Positions 42,787 to 51,671 of a stretch of DNA of 64,000 nucleotides are shown in pieces. The stretch comes from Clostridia bacterium. Lineage in GTDB: Bacteria > Bacillota > Clostridia > Oscillospirales > CAG-272. The translations under genes and the position numbers were made by a program. Position 1 is the stretch's first letter. Every line of letters starts with the position of its first letter. The notes below the pieces were generated by a model. The model was not told the DNA's origin and ran no database searches. It worked only from the letters and a program-made list of their open reading frames with translations. Location: the NCBI GenBank assembly GCA_017504625.1, contig JAFVQU010000012.1, positions 1 to 64,000 on the forward strand, in the 5' to 3' direction.

Positions 42787-43701
42787 TCTGAATGCAAATT
42801 CAAGCTTTATTTCTTCCGCGTTTTCCTCGGAATATTCAAGCTCCTCGGAAATTATCCTCGCGGGTAGGATAATATCGTCAACCGTCCTCGCGCCGTTCTT
42901 TGCGCAGAGTGAGGCAAGCAGACGCTCAAGCACAAGGCAAAGACCAAGCGATGACATAAAATCGTCAATATCCTCCGCCTCGGTACAGTGTCGGTATATG
43001 AAATATGCAAGCGCACGCTCAAGATAAACCTCGATTTTGCCATCTGTTGCGGGCGATAGTGAAAACGCTTCAAAATCATTTTTGTGGCTCTTGTCAAGAT
43101 ATTCAAGAGAGGCAAAAAGCTCACGCCAGCCGCGCTCGTCAAGAATATCGGGCGACACGCCGTATTCGCGCGAGAGCGCTTTCAATCTTTCAAGATACGG
43201 CAGGCTTTTATCGGAAAGAATTAAAAAAACCTTTTCCCTTTCGGCAAGCGCATCAAAACCGCGCTCCGAGCGGCATACGTCGCCGTCAAGCTCACCTATC
43301 TCGATAATATCAGAGTAGTTTTCCGAGGTCAACACCAATCTGCAAGCCTCCTCGCAGGCAATTCCAAGCCCTACCTCTTTGCCGCGCGAGGTGTCGTTAT
43401 AAAAGCGCGGATGTTCACGGCAAATATCACAGATATAGTCCTCGCCAAGACCTAAAATTATTTTACAAAGACCGTTCCCTGTGAGGTGCGGACATCTGTC
43501 ACCGTCGCAAAGTCTGAAATGCGGAACCTCGCCGTCCTCAATGCTCGCTCTTATCGCGCCGCCAAGCTCGCCTTCAAGTGACTTATACTTTTCAAGGGTA
43601 TTCTCGTCAACGTCGATCTCCCAGCCGACACAGCAGCTGTGCTTGCATCTGTCGGCAACACACTTGAAGTCCTTATAATATTCGGGTGCGTAAAGCTTCA
43701 T
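42784..43701 (-). CDS. FliB-like lysine N-methylase family protein
   Basis: A 305-residue protein; start 43701 is preferred over 43716, which would overlap birA further. The N-terminal Cys cluster CVADRCKHSCCVGWEIDVD (near residues 14-32) and the later GDRCPHLTGNGLCKI and YICDICREHPRF stretches are the hallmark of the FliB-type family, in which FliB methylates flagellin lysines. No flagellar gene lies in this window, so the target here is open. The Cys sites suggest an iron-sulfur or zinc centre. It overlaps no gene and follows birA by 4 bp. Confidence 0.88.
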   Translation of the reverse strand: MKLYAPEYYKDFKCVADRCKHSCCVGWEIDVDENTLEKYKSLEGELGGAIRASIEDGEVPHFRLCDGDRCPHLTGNGLCKIILGLGEDYICDICREHPRFYNDTSRGKEVGLGIACEEACRLVLTSENYSDIIEIGELDGDVCRSERGFDALAEREKVFLILSDKSLPYLERLKALSREYGVSPDILDERGWRELFASLEYLDKSHKNDFEAFSLSPATDGKIEVYLERALAYFIYRHCTEAEDIDDFMSSLGLCLVLERLLASLCAKNGARTVDDIILPARIISEELEYSEENAEEIKLEFAFR

Positions 43702-43705
43702 TTCA

Positions 43706-44482
43706 TCACTCTCCAATTATCCGCACGCTGACAGAACCGCTTACTATCACCTCTCTGCTGCAGTCGGTGTCGATAATCAGTCCTCCGTCGTCACTAACGC
43801 CGAAAACCCTGCCAAATCTCTCGCCGCCGTCAGCCATAGACAAAACAACGTCCTTGCCTTCAAGCATAAATCTTGCTCTGTATTCGTCCATATAGCTCTT
43901 GTCATCGGGATTTTTCGCGTGCGCAAGCAACTTTTTTACTATCAGAGAAATCAGAGTGGCATCCTTTGCCTCAAGCTCACCTATCGACGACGCTATCTCT
44001 TTTATTTCATCAGGGAAATCACCGTCACCGATATTAATTCCAACTCCAACCGCAACGGCGTATCCAACGCTCGTTTGCCATCCCTCGACCAAGATGCCCG
44101 ACACCTTGCCTGATTCGTCAAAGATATCGTTTACCCACTTTATTCGCATTTTTTTGCCGCATATTTTCTCAATAGAGGTGGCAACCGCAACCGCGGCGTG
44201 AGTCGTGACACAGACCGCATTGCCGATCCCGTCGGCAAAATAAAGCAATGTCATATATATCCCTTTGTCACGGCGGCTTACAAAGCTTCTGCCCACTCTG
44301 CCCCTGCCCGCGCTCTGCTCGTTCGCAACGAATAGCACGGGGGCACTATTCTCTGCCTTTGCGGCATATCTTTTTGCCTCATTATTGGTCGAATCAATAA
44401 CGTCGTATATCTTTATTTCAAGCGCACCGTCCGAGATCTGCTCTTTGATGCTTTTTTCAAGCTTTATGTAAGATAAGCTCAC
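43706..44482 (-). CDS. birA: Biotin-[acetyl-CoA carboxylase] ligase, catalytic form
   Basis: A 258-residue biotin protein ligase, which attaches biotin to carboxylase carrier proteins through biotinyl-AMP. SAGRGRVGRSF (near residues 57-67) is the adenylate-binding loop, KWVNDIF and GILVEG are the other conserved sites. There is no N-terminal helix-turn-helix, so unlike E. coli BirA it should not act as a repressor (class I enzyme). It starts the two-gene unit with the FliB-like gene. Confidence 0.9.
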   Translation of the reverse strand: MSLSYIKLEKSIKEQISDGALEIKIYDVIDSTNNEAKRYAAKAENSAPVLFVANEQSAGRGRVGRSFVSRRDKGIYMTLLYFADGIGNAVCVTTHAAVAVATSIEKICGKKMRIKWVNDIFDESGKVSGILVEGWQTSVGYAVAVGVGINIGDGDFPDEIKEIASSIGELEAKDATLISLIVKKLLAHAKNPDDKSYMDEYRARFMLEGKDVVLSMADGGERFGRVFGVSDDGGLIIDTDCSREVIVSGSVSVRIIGE

Positions 44483-44661
44483 AACCGCGCCTCCGTTTCC
44501 AAAAATTATAAGAGTATTATATCATTTCCTCCCCGTTTTGTCAAATCTGCAGAAAGATGCGAAAAGTTTTCAATTTGGACTTGATTTTAAAGACTAAATC
44601 CATTATTATATAGTAGTGACGTTTTGAAATATAACTTTTAAATACAGAAAGGTAAAATCCA

Positions 44662-45963
44662 ATGAACAAGTTTTTAAAAATTATAGCGCTTCTTCTCTCG
44701 ATAGTGCTTTGCGCGGCATCACTTGTGTCCTGCTTTGACAAAGGATCAGATGAAACCGGCTCGAATAGCGAATCAAGCTCGGTCGGCGAGAGTGAGTCCG
44801 AGAGCGAATCCTCAAGCGAAAGCGAATCAACCAACAACGAAGGCAGCACTACAGACGAAAGATTTGACTACGCTAACACCGATCTTTCAAAATATATCAC
44901 GGTTGATCCCGAGATATACAAGAATCTCACGCTCAATATTGACGCAAAATATGAGGTTACAACCGAATTGCTTGAAAAATACATAGCCGAGATCGTATCG
45001 AATTACCCCGACATAAAAGAGGTTACCGACCGTCCCGTTGTCGAGGGCGACACGGTATACATCTACTACGAGGGCTACATTGACGGAGAGCTTTTCGCGG
45101 GCGGATCAAATATGTCCGACTCAGCCCCCTATCCGCTCACCATCGGCTCGGGCGATTTTATTCCCGGGTTTGAGGACGGACTTATCGGCGTTATCCCCTC
45201 CGAAACCTCAAGAGAAAATCCCACAAAGGTGTTCACCAAGTTCCCCGACAACTACGGCAATGCCGGCGTTGCGGGCAAGGAAGCGATCTTCAAGGTAGTC
45301 GTTGAGTATATCGGCGAGGAGGTTCCCGCAGAATTTGGCGAGGAGTTCGTGATTAAGAATTTCAAATTAGATCCTGCAAACGGCGACGTGGTAGAGCAGT
45401 TCAGAAATCTCGCCATTGAGGACTTGGCCGCATCGTTCCGCAGCGTTGCGCTTCAGGAGATATACAAAAATCTTGACGGCAAGTTTGAGGTTATCGAATA
45501 CCCGCAGACAGAGGTTGATTACCATTTTGATTACTACAAGTCGCAGTTTGAGGCTACATACCAGCAGTATCTTCCCTATTTCTCATCAATGGGTCTGAGC
45601 TTTGAGAATTTTGACGAATTTGCCTGCTACTACGTAGGTATTGAGGCTGGCGGAGATTGGCAAGCTGCGGTGCTAAATCAGTGCCGTCTGTACGTTGAAG
45701 AGTCACTTTACGTTTACGGCATCGTTCAAAAAGAGGGCTCCGTTATTGACCAGAAGAGATACGACCAGAGCCTTGAATACTTGACCAACTACTATATCAT
45801 GTATTATCAGAACGCATACGGCTACACCTTCTCCGCCGAGCAAATACAGTCCATGATAAGCGTAGAGGCCGTCATCGAGCACGCGACAAACGAGCTTTTC
45901 CTTGACATCATCCTTGAAAACGCGACTATAAATTACGTGACCTACGTTGAAGGACTTAATTAA
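44662..45963 (+). CDS. Extracytoplasmic FKBP lipoprotein with trigger-factor-like C-terminus
   Basis: A 433-residue lipoprotein: signal peptide with lipobox VSC (C24), a low-complexity Ser/Glu linker (about 28-65), an FKBP domain (about 100-215: GDTVYIYYEGYIDGELF, GSGDFIPGFEDGLIG) and a helical part resembling trigger factor's C-terminal arms. FKBPs turn peptidyl-prolyl bonds and help folding. The order matches trigger factor without its ribosome-binding domain, so it is probably a folding helper on the outer face. Ribosome binding site GAAAGGT. Confidence 0.8.
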   Translation: MNKFLKIIALLLSIVLCAASLVSCFDKGSDETGSNSESSSVGESESESESSSESESTNNEGSTTDERFDYANTDLSKYITVDPEIYKNLTLNIDAKYEVTTELLEKYIAEIVSNYPDIKEVTDRPVVEGDTVYIYYEGYIDGELFAGGSNMSDSAPYPLTIGSGDFIPGFEDGLIGVIPSETSRENPTKVFTKFPDNYGNAGVAGKEAIFKVVVEYIGEEVPAEFGEEFVIKNFKLDPANGDVVEQFRNLAIEDLAASFRSVALQEIYKNLDGKFEVIEYPQTEVDYHFDYYKSQFEATYQQYLPYFSSMGLSFENFDEFACYYVGIEAGGDWQAAVLNQCRLYVEESLYVYGIVQKEGSVIDQKRYDQSLEYLTNYYIMYYQNAYGYTFSAEQIQSMISVEAVIEHATNELFLDIILENATINYVTYVEGLN

Positions 45964-45965
45964 AT

Positions 45966-45993
45966 AAAAAAAGCGGCTGTGCCGCTTTTTTTA
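45966..45993. terminator. Bidirectional terminator
   Basis: AAAAAGCGGC (45968-45977) pairs with GCCGCTTTTT (45981-45990), between converging genes. Confidence 0.9.
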
Positions 45994-46530
45994 TTTGAAT
46001 ATTTTACGCAAGGCATTCTCTGTTCCAAGCAAAAGGATCGCGCCGAGTATTCCCGACGAGATTATCTCGCCTATACCGACCATGAGAAAATAGAATGGCA
46101 AAATCGCCGCAGTCTGCTCGCTTGGTACGGTGTAGCAAACATACACCACAAAGGAAACTATCACTGTGTTTGCGATTATGTTTGGAAGTGTGCAGAATAT
46201 TTTTGCCGCCTTACCCTTGCTCAATCTGCCGATCAGATATGCTCCGAGCGCGCCTATAAAGGTCGCGACGGGGCCAAGCAGAATGTCAAGCGGCGCACAG
46301 CCTGTCAGAAGGTTTGCAAGCAAGCAGCCAAGAGTGACTCCCGGTATCGCCGCAGGCGTTATAAACGCGAGGGATACGAGTGTTTCGGAAAAGCGTATCT
46401 GTATCGCGCCCTTGTCAAGTCCGAGCGCCATTGCAAGATATGTAAGCCGAACGTAAAGGACGGCGATTATCGCCGCGCAGCACAGCCATAAAATACGCTT
46501 GTGTGTGTTGTTGGTTTTCAAGCTTTTCAT
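45991..46530 (-). CDS. queT: QueT family ECF transporter S component (queuosine precursor uptake)
   Basis: A 179-residue membrane protein with about six spans. RFSETLVSLAFITPAAIPG and LGCLLANLL with DILLGPVATF match the QueT family, the substrate-binding part of an energy-coupling factor transporter for preQ1 or a related precursor of queuosine. A preQ1-I-like riboswitch lies upstream at 46584-46624, which supports the assignment. The energising EcfAT module is not in the window. No strong ribosome binding site precedes the ATG, and an in-frame TAG upstream fixes it as the longest start. Confidence 0.85.
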   Translation of the reverse strand: MKSLKTNNTHKRILWLCCAAIIAVLYVRLTYLAMALGLDKGAIQIRFSETLVSLAFITPAAIPGVTLGCLLANLLTGCAPLDILLGPVATFIGALGAYLIGRLSKGKAAKIFCTLPNIIANTVIVSFVVYVCYTVPSEQTAAILPFYFLMVGIGEIISSGILGAILLLGTENALRKIFK

Positions 46531-46583
46531 TTGTTTTTTCTACGGAATTTTATTCCGCGCTACCTGCGCGACGGCAGACAGCT

Positions 46584-46624
46584 CTCCTTAGTTTTATTTA
46601 TAGTGAGGATGGTTTCGAACTCAC
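46584..46624 (-). ncRNA. preQ1-I-like riboswitch
   Basis: On the minus strand GTGAG and CTCAC form stem P1 around a 12-base loop (TTCGAAACCATC), followed by an A-rich tail ending AAAACTAAGGAG. The order and spacing equal the Bacillus queC preQ1-I aptamer, where the AAGG tail forms the pseudoknot. It lies 53 bp before queT. The G of GGUUC is replaced by A in the loop entry, so the fit is good rather than perfect. Confidence 0.72.
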
Positions 46625-46637
46625 TTTATTTATATAT

Positions 46638-48470
46638 TTATAGGTTTTTTAGTGCCTCGACGACCTCGCCGTACATGTAAAGCGAGCCAAGCGCAACGAC
46701 GGGAAGATTTGTGTTCTCTGCCTCAGCCTTTGCCAATGCCATCGCGTCAGACACGCTCTCACAAGCGACGGCGTCAATCCCGAGCGAGATAAACTCGTCT
46801 GCATACTCCTTTGCAGGAAGCGCACGGGGATTGTCAGGCGCAAGGCAGAATACCTTTTGCGCGACCGTGGCGATTCGTGATGCCATATATCCGTGATCCT
46901 TGTCCGCCATAACTCCCGTTACAATAAGCACCTTGCCGTCTGAAAAATATTTTTCTATGCTCTCAACCGCCGCATCGATCCCCTCGGGATTATGTCCTCC
47001 GTCGGCAATAATAAGCGGCTCCTTCGATATTACCTCAAATCTTGCATGCCAGACGACCTTTTCAAGTCCCTCGCGTATTGCCCCCTCGCATACAGGAAAT
47101 CCAAGCTCTCCGATCAACGAAAGCGCGGTCAGCGAATTTCTCGCATTTATCGGCTGATAAGAGCCGAGAAGCGCAAGGCGCAGATTTTTATAACTCATAT
47201 AGTCAAAATCCGTGCCTTCAAGCGAAATAGCATTTATTTTAAGGCTATCACGGTCTACCGTATGCATCGGCGCGCCCTTGTCGGCGGCAACGGCTCTTAC
47301 AACACTCTCCGCCCTCTCGTCGTTTCCGCACCAGAGAACAGGAGCTCCCGCCTTGATTATCCCCGCCTTTTCCGCGGCGATCTCCTCAATCGTGTTTCCA
47401 AGTATTGATGTATGGTCGAGAGCTATGCCCGTGATGACCGACAAGATCGGAGTTTTTATTATATTGGTCGCGTCAAGTCTGCCGCCAAGACCGCATTCAA
47501 GCACTACTATATCGCAGTTATTTTTTGCAAAATAAAGGAAAGCAAGCGCGGTAATAAGCTCAAACTCGGTAGGCTTGTCCTTCATTTTATCGGCGATCGG
47601 CTTTATCACCTCGACAAGCTCGCAAAGCTCTGCCTTTGAAATGTTCTCGCCGTTAATTCTCATTCTCTCGCCAAATTCAAGGATATACGGCGAGGTGAAA
47701 AGTCCAACCTTATATCCCTGCGCTCTCAGGATCGCCTCAGTCATAGCGCAGAACGAGCCCTTGCCGTTAGTTCCCGCAACGTGAACGAATTTCAGCGAAT
47801 CCTGCGGATTTCCAAGCTTTTCGCAAAGCTCTCTCACTCTCTCAAGACCGGGGTTACAGAACTGCCAGTTTGTCGAGTGGATGTATTCTATCGCTTCGTC
47901 GTATCTCATACGTCCTACAAAAAGGTTGCCGTCCATAACCCGTCTTACAGATGCGTTCCTGTACATAATGCAGATAAGCGTTATCTCAAGCGGCGCGATA
48001 ACCAAATAAAGAGGTATTCTCCAAAGGACGAGAGCACCGTAATATGAATAAAGTCCTATCGGCTTGATTATCATCGAGCAGATGATATGAGCTATTGCCG
48101 CCGATACGATTATTCTCGCGCGCCCTCTTTTTTTGAAAACGTAGTGCGAAAGTGTACCCGAGATAACACCCATCATCGTCGCGCCCACCGTAACGATCAG
48201 GTTTATCGGGTATGCCTGCGGCGTCATAAGATAGCTGACTATATCACTTGCCGCGCCGACCACACCGCCGACGGCAGGGCCAAACATAATGCCTGCTAAC
48301 AGTATCGGCAGATTTTCAAAGGTCACTCTGAAAAGTCCTACCCCAAAATTGAGAAAGCTTTTGCAAAAGATACCTATAACAACGCTCATAGCCGTGAGCA
48401 TCGCCGCGATCGTCATTACCGCAAGACTTCCAAAAAGCCCAATGCGGCTTCTTTTTCTGCTTTTTTGCAT
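46638..48470 (-). CDS. folC: FolT-FolC fusion: folate ECF S component joined to folylpolyglutamate synthase
   Basis: A 610-residue fusion; start 48470 follows AAAGGAG (the longer frame to 48656 would cross the riboswitch). Residues 1-180 have about six spans with the FolT-type pattern (GVGLFRVTFENLPILLAG, VVGAASDIVSYLM). From about 188 the rest is FolC: AGTNGKGS P-loop (near 228), RMRINGE and LECGLGGRLDATN. Folate taken up by FolT would be retained by FolC polyglutamylation. An internal ATG at 47909 preceded by AGGA could give separate FolC. Preceded by a THF riboswitch. Confidence 0.9.
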   Translation of the reverse strand: MQKSRKRSRIGLFGSLAVMTIAAMLTAMSVVIGIFCKSFLNFGVGLFRVTFENLPILLAGIMFGPAVGGVVGAASDIVSYLMTPQAYPINLIVTVGATMMGVISGTLSHYVFKKRGRARIIVSAAIAHIICSMIIKPIGLYSYYGALVLWRIPLYLVIAPLEITLICIMYRNASVRRVMDGNLFVGRMRYDEAIEYIHSTNWQFCNPGLERVRELCEKLGNPQDSLKFVHVAGTNGKGSFCAMTEAILRAQGYKVGLFTSPYILEFGERMRINGENISKAELCELVEVIKPIADKMKDKPTEFELITALAFLYFAKNNCDIVVLECGLGGRLDATNIIKTPILSVITGIALDHTSILGNTIEEIAAEKAGIIKAGAPVLWCGNDERAESVVRAVAADKGAPMHTVDRDSLKINAISLEGTDFDYMSYKNLRLALLGSYQPINARNSLTALSLIGELGFPVCEGAIREGLEKVVWHARFEVISKEPLIIADGGHNPEGIDAAVESIEKYFSDGKVLIVTGVMADKDHGYMASRIATVAQKVFCLAPDNPRALPAKEYADEFISLGIDAVACESVSDAMALAKAEAENTNLPVVALGSLYMYGEVVEALKNL

Positions 48471-48477
48471 AAAAAAA

Positions 48478-48507
48478 CTCCTTTCCTCACAGCATAGGGC
48501 GGGAAAG
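48478..48507 (-). promoter_or_regulatory. RBS-sequestering hairpin downstream of the THF riboswitch
   Basis: On the minus strand CTTTCC (plus 48502-48507) can pair with GGAAAG (plus 48481-48486), which covers most of the ribosome binding site GGAAAGGAG (plus 48478-48486). This is the expression platform expected for control of translation start. Confidence 0.6.
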
Positions 48508-48541
48508 AAGAAACAAGCAAAGCATATTTCTTGCGCCGTAT

Positions 48542-48699
48542 GAAGCGGGATGCAAGACCTTGACCGCAGTTGTTTGTTCGCAAGGCAGAATTTTGAAAAA
48601 TTTTTGCCGTTTTCAAACCGCCCGCGGTTTGAAAACAACCTTCGTCCGACAAGCAACTCCCCGTCCCGTCGGCACTTTACGCCAAAGTCTTTACTCTTC
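48542..48699 (-). ncRNA. Tetrahydrofolate (THF) riboswitch
   Basis: On the minus strand the order is GAAGAGTAAAG, AGACTTTG, GCGTAAAGTGC, GGGACGG, GTCGGAC, CTGCGGT, CAAGGTCT, CTTGCATCCCGCTTC. P1 pairs GAAG with CTTC, P2 pairs AGACTTTG with CAAGGTCT, P3 pairs CCGAC with GTCGG, and the CTTGCATCC strand matches the THF consensus. One internal arm is enlarged with GTTTTCAAACCGC/GCGGTTTGAAAAC. It precedes the folate transporter/FolC fusion, the usual target of this aptamer. Confidence 0.88.
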
Positions 48700-48876
48700 T
48701 TTTTAAAATTTATACATCAATTATATCACTTTTTTATTCTTTGTCAAGAGCGTGATAAAAAATCTGTCTGTCCTCGAAAAATTTTTATCAAAATCACAGG
48801 TTTTGTTATTGAAGACACGCGGCGAATGTGTTATAATTAATTCAGTGTTTTTACTTTAGCTTTTGGAGGATATTCA

Positions 48877-50322
48877 ATGGTATTTTCAAGTCTTCTTTTC
48901 GTCTTTTTGTTTCTCGTGGCGTCTTACTCCATATATTTGCTGTGCGGCAAGACGATAAACGCGAAAAACGTTATACTTTTGGTATCATCGTTGATATTTT
49001 ACGCATGGGGCGGCCCCGCGCTCGTGTCACTTCTCTGCCTTATGGCGTTTATCTGCTGGGCGGGTGCCATAATCATTGATAACGCCGAGCGAAAGAAGCT
49101 CCGTTTGGCTCTCTGCTGGGCTACCGTCGCCGTTTGCATAGCTATTCTCATTATTTTCAAGTACACGGTATTCGCGATTACAAACGTATACGCGCTTTTC
49201 AATATTGATTCACCAATTCCCTCTATCGCTCTCCCAATAGGTATATCGTTTTACACCTTCCAGCTCATCTCCTACGTTATCGACGTATATCGCAGCGAAG
49301 TCAAGGCGCAGAGAAAATACTGGCATCTTTTGCTCTACGCATCGCTTTTCCATCAGTGCATAGCAGGCCCCATCGTGCGCTATGCCGACGTTGAAAACGA
49401 CATTGAAAACAGAGTGATGAAGCGCGAGGAGATAAGCCGCGGTATTACTCGGTTTGCCTTCGGTCTTGCGAAAAAAGCCGTTCTTGCAAACGGATGCGGC
49501 GCAATAGTCGACGCATTCTTCACTAATTCCGATACGGGTGCTTTGATGACGGCAGGTGAAATATCGGCGCTTCCCGCGCTTGCGGTCGTAATAGGTGTAT
49601 TCACCTATATGCTTCAGCTCTATCTCGATTTCTCGGCATATTCCGATATGGCTATTGGTATGGGCCTTATGATAGGCTTCCACTACAAAGAAAACTTCAA
49701 CTACCCCTACGTTGCCACCTCGGTCACTGATTTCTGGAGAAGATGGCACATCTCGCTCTCAACATTCTTCCGCGATTACGTATACATTCCCCTCGGAGGA
49801 AATAGAGTGACCGTTCCGCGTCATATCATAAATATGTTCGTCGTTTGGGCGCTTACTGGATTCTGGCACGGAGCAAGCTGGAATTATCTTTTCTGGGGAC
49901 TTTATTGGTTTGTCTTTCTCGTGCTTGAAAAGTATCTTATCAAGCCGAAGAAGAACCCCCGAGGCCTTATTCGTATAGGCCGCACCGCGCTCACTCTCGT
50001 GATCGTATTTTTCGCCTCAATGCTCTTTAAATTCGAGGATCTCTCCTCTCTCGGACAAGCATTCCTCAATCTGTTCGGCAGAAACGGATTTACCGACGCG
50101 GCAACCAATCTTGTGCTTAAGAACAATATGTTCTTTATAATATTCGCTTCGATAGTATCTACTCCCATCGTGCCTGCGGTTGCAGCTCTTGCAAGCAAAA
50201 CTCGCGCAACGGCGGCAGTTTCAAAGGTCGTCGGCGCGCTTATCCCCGCCGCGCTTGTAGTCGTATCGGCTATCTGCCTTGCGGGTAACAGCTACAACCC
50301 CTTCCTCTACTTCCAATTCTGA
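48877..50322 (+). CDS. MBOAT family O-acyltransferase (AlgI/DltB-like)
   Basis: A 481-residue membrane protein with about ten or eleven spans. The catalytic His lies in GFWHGASW (H331), and TDFWRRWHISLS (near residues 286-297) is the second conserved site. Family members move acyl groups to polymers outside the membrane with an SGNH/DHHW partner, which is the next gene. The promoter is TTGAAG (48809-48814), 17 bp and TATAAT (48832-48837); ribosome binding site GGAGG. It probably acetylates an exopolysaccharide or a wall polymer. Confidence 0.92.
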   Translation: MVFSSLLFVFLFLVASYSIYLLCGKTINAKNVILLVSSLIFYAWGGPALVSLLCLMAFICWAGAIIIDNAERKKLRLALCWATVAVCIAILIIFKYTVFAITNVYALFNIDSPIPSIALPIGISFYTFQLISYVIDVYRSEVKAQRKYWHLLLYASLFHQCIAGPIVRYADVENDIENRVMKREEISRGITRFAFGLAKKAVLANGCGAIVDAFFTNSDTGALMTAGEISALPALAVVIGVFTYMLQLYLDFSAYSDMAIGMGLMIGFHYKENFNYPYVATSVTDFWRRWHISLSTFFRDYVYIPLGGNRVTVPRHIINMFVVWALTGFWHGASWNYLFWGLYWFVFLVLEKYLIKPKKNPRGLIRIGRTALTLVIVFFASMLFKFEDLSSLGQAFLNLFGRNGFTDAATNLVLKNNMFFIIFASIVSTPIVPAVAALASKTRATAAVSKVVGALIPAALVVVSAICLAGNSYNPFLYFQF

Positions 50323-50339
50323 TGAAAGGAGAATTATTT

Positions 50340-51626
50340 ATGAACGAGCAAAGCAAATTTTCAAGAATAATCGACGGCGTAAAAATTCTCCTTTTCGTTA
50401 CGGTGATGATTGCGGGATTTATTATCGGCCTTGCGTTTTTCGCCCGACCCGACAAGTCTGAAAATGAAAAGCGAGAGCTTACAAAATTCCCGGAATTCAC
50501 GCTTTCAAGCTTTCTCTCGGGTGATTTTACAAGTCAGGTCAGCCTTTGGTATTCCGACACCTATCCCTTGCGCGAGCCGATGATTCTCGCGAGCAACGCT
50601 CTTGAACAGAATCTTTACGGCATCCGTGACGAGCAGTATATCGGCGGCGGAGAGGGCGACGATATTCCCGACGAGCCTATTAACTCCGACAAGGAGGTAA
50701 TCTTCAACCCCACCGACGACGGTAAGGGTGAGCGCTTTGAGGGCTTGTACCTAAACGGCAGCACCGCATATCAGCTCTACTTCTTCAACAAGCAGAATTC
50801 TGACTCCTACGCCGCTCTTATAAATCAGTTCGCATCACAGGTCAAGGGAAAAGCAACTGTTTACGACATGATCGTGCCCTTGCACTATCAGATCGCGCTC
50901 CCCGAGGAAACACGCGACAAGTACGGCGCATCGGATTGCGAAGATGCTATCGACTATATGTACTCGCTTCTATCCAATGAGATCGTAACGGTCGACACGC
51001 TTCCGAATCTTATTTCTCACAACGACGAATACCTTTATTTCCGTACCGACCACCATTGGACTGCGCGAGGCGCATATTACGCCTACGAGGCGTTTTGTAA
51101 CCGCAAGGGTATTTCCCCCACACCGCTTGAAAACTACCAGAGAGTAGAATTTGACGGCTTCCTCGGCACATTCTACGAGCAAGCGAAGTCGCCCGTGGCT
51201 ATGAAAGACAATCCCGACTACGTTGAAGCCTTCGTACCGATCGGCGTCAACGAGGAAACGGTATACGATTCCGAAGGAAACGTGATCGGCGAATACGCGG
51301 TAGTCTACAAGGGCGCAGGAAAATACACCGCGGGAAACAAATATCTCTGCTTCATTGCGGGCGACCAGCCGCTCACAAAGATCGAAAACCCCAACATTAA
51401 CAACGGTTCGTCGATAGTGGTAGTCAAGGAATCCTACGGAAACGCATTCGTTCCCTTCCTCGTTGACTCTTATCAGACCGTATACGTTATAGATTACAGA
51501 AAGTGGGACGGCAAGCTTGCTGATTTCGTGCTTGAAAACTCGGTTGACGACGTTCTTTTCCTCAACGTAGTAAACACCACCTCAACCGGCGCGCGCCTGC
51601 TTGAGCTTCAGTCTATAATTGAATAA
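50340..51626 (+). CDS. DHHW (AlgX/AlgJ-like) protein, acyl-transfer partner
   Basis: A 428-residue protein; start 50340 follows AAAGGAG, while ATG 50322 overlaps the previous stop. One N-terminal span (about 15-36) anchors an extracytoplasmic SGNH-type domain. DHHW is at residues 237-240 (FRTDHHWTARGAYYAY) and a Ser site lies in VVKESYGNAF near residue 362. In alginate acetylation AlgJ/AlgX do the extracellular step after AlgI. Pairing with MBOAT supports that role. The terminator follows within 1 bp. Confidence 0.9.
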   Translation: MNEQSKFSRIIDGVKILLFVTVMIAGFIIGLAFFARPDKSENEKRELTKFPEFTLSSFLSGDFTSQVSLWYSDTYPLREPMILASNALEQNLYGIRDEQYIGGGEGDDIPDEPINSDKEVIFNPTDDGKGERFEGLYLNGSTAYQLYFFNKQNSDSYAALINQFASQVKGKATVYDMIVPLHYQIALPEETRDKYGASDCEDAIDYMYSLLSNEIVTVDTLPNLISHNDEYLYFRTDHHWTARGAYYAYEAFCNRKGISPTPLENYQRVEFDGFLGTFYEQAKSPVAMKDNPDYVEAFVPIGVNEETVYDSEGNVIGEYAVVYKGAGKYTAGNKYLCFIAGDQPLTKIENPNINNGSSIVVVKESYGNAFVPFLVDSYQTVYVIDYRKWDGKLADFVLENSVDDVLFLNVVNTTSTGARLLELQSIIE

Positions 51627-51659
51627 AAAAATCTCCGCGATATTCGCGGAGATTTTTTT
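51625..51659. terminator. Bidirectional terminator
   Basis: A perfect stem, AAAAAAATCTCCGCGA with TCGCGGAGATTTTTTT, and a 3-base loop, between converging genes. Confidence 0.93.
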
Positions 51660-51671
51660 GCTTCCTGCTTA

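Noticed and set aside
48471-48656. N-terminal extension of the FolT-FolC protein
   Set aside because: The region is the THF riboswitch and its expression platform; the ribosome binding site places the start at 48470.
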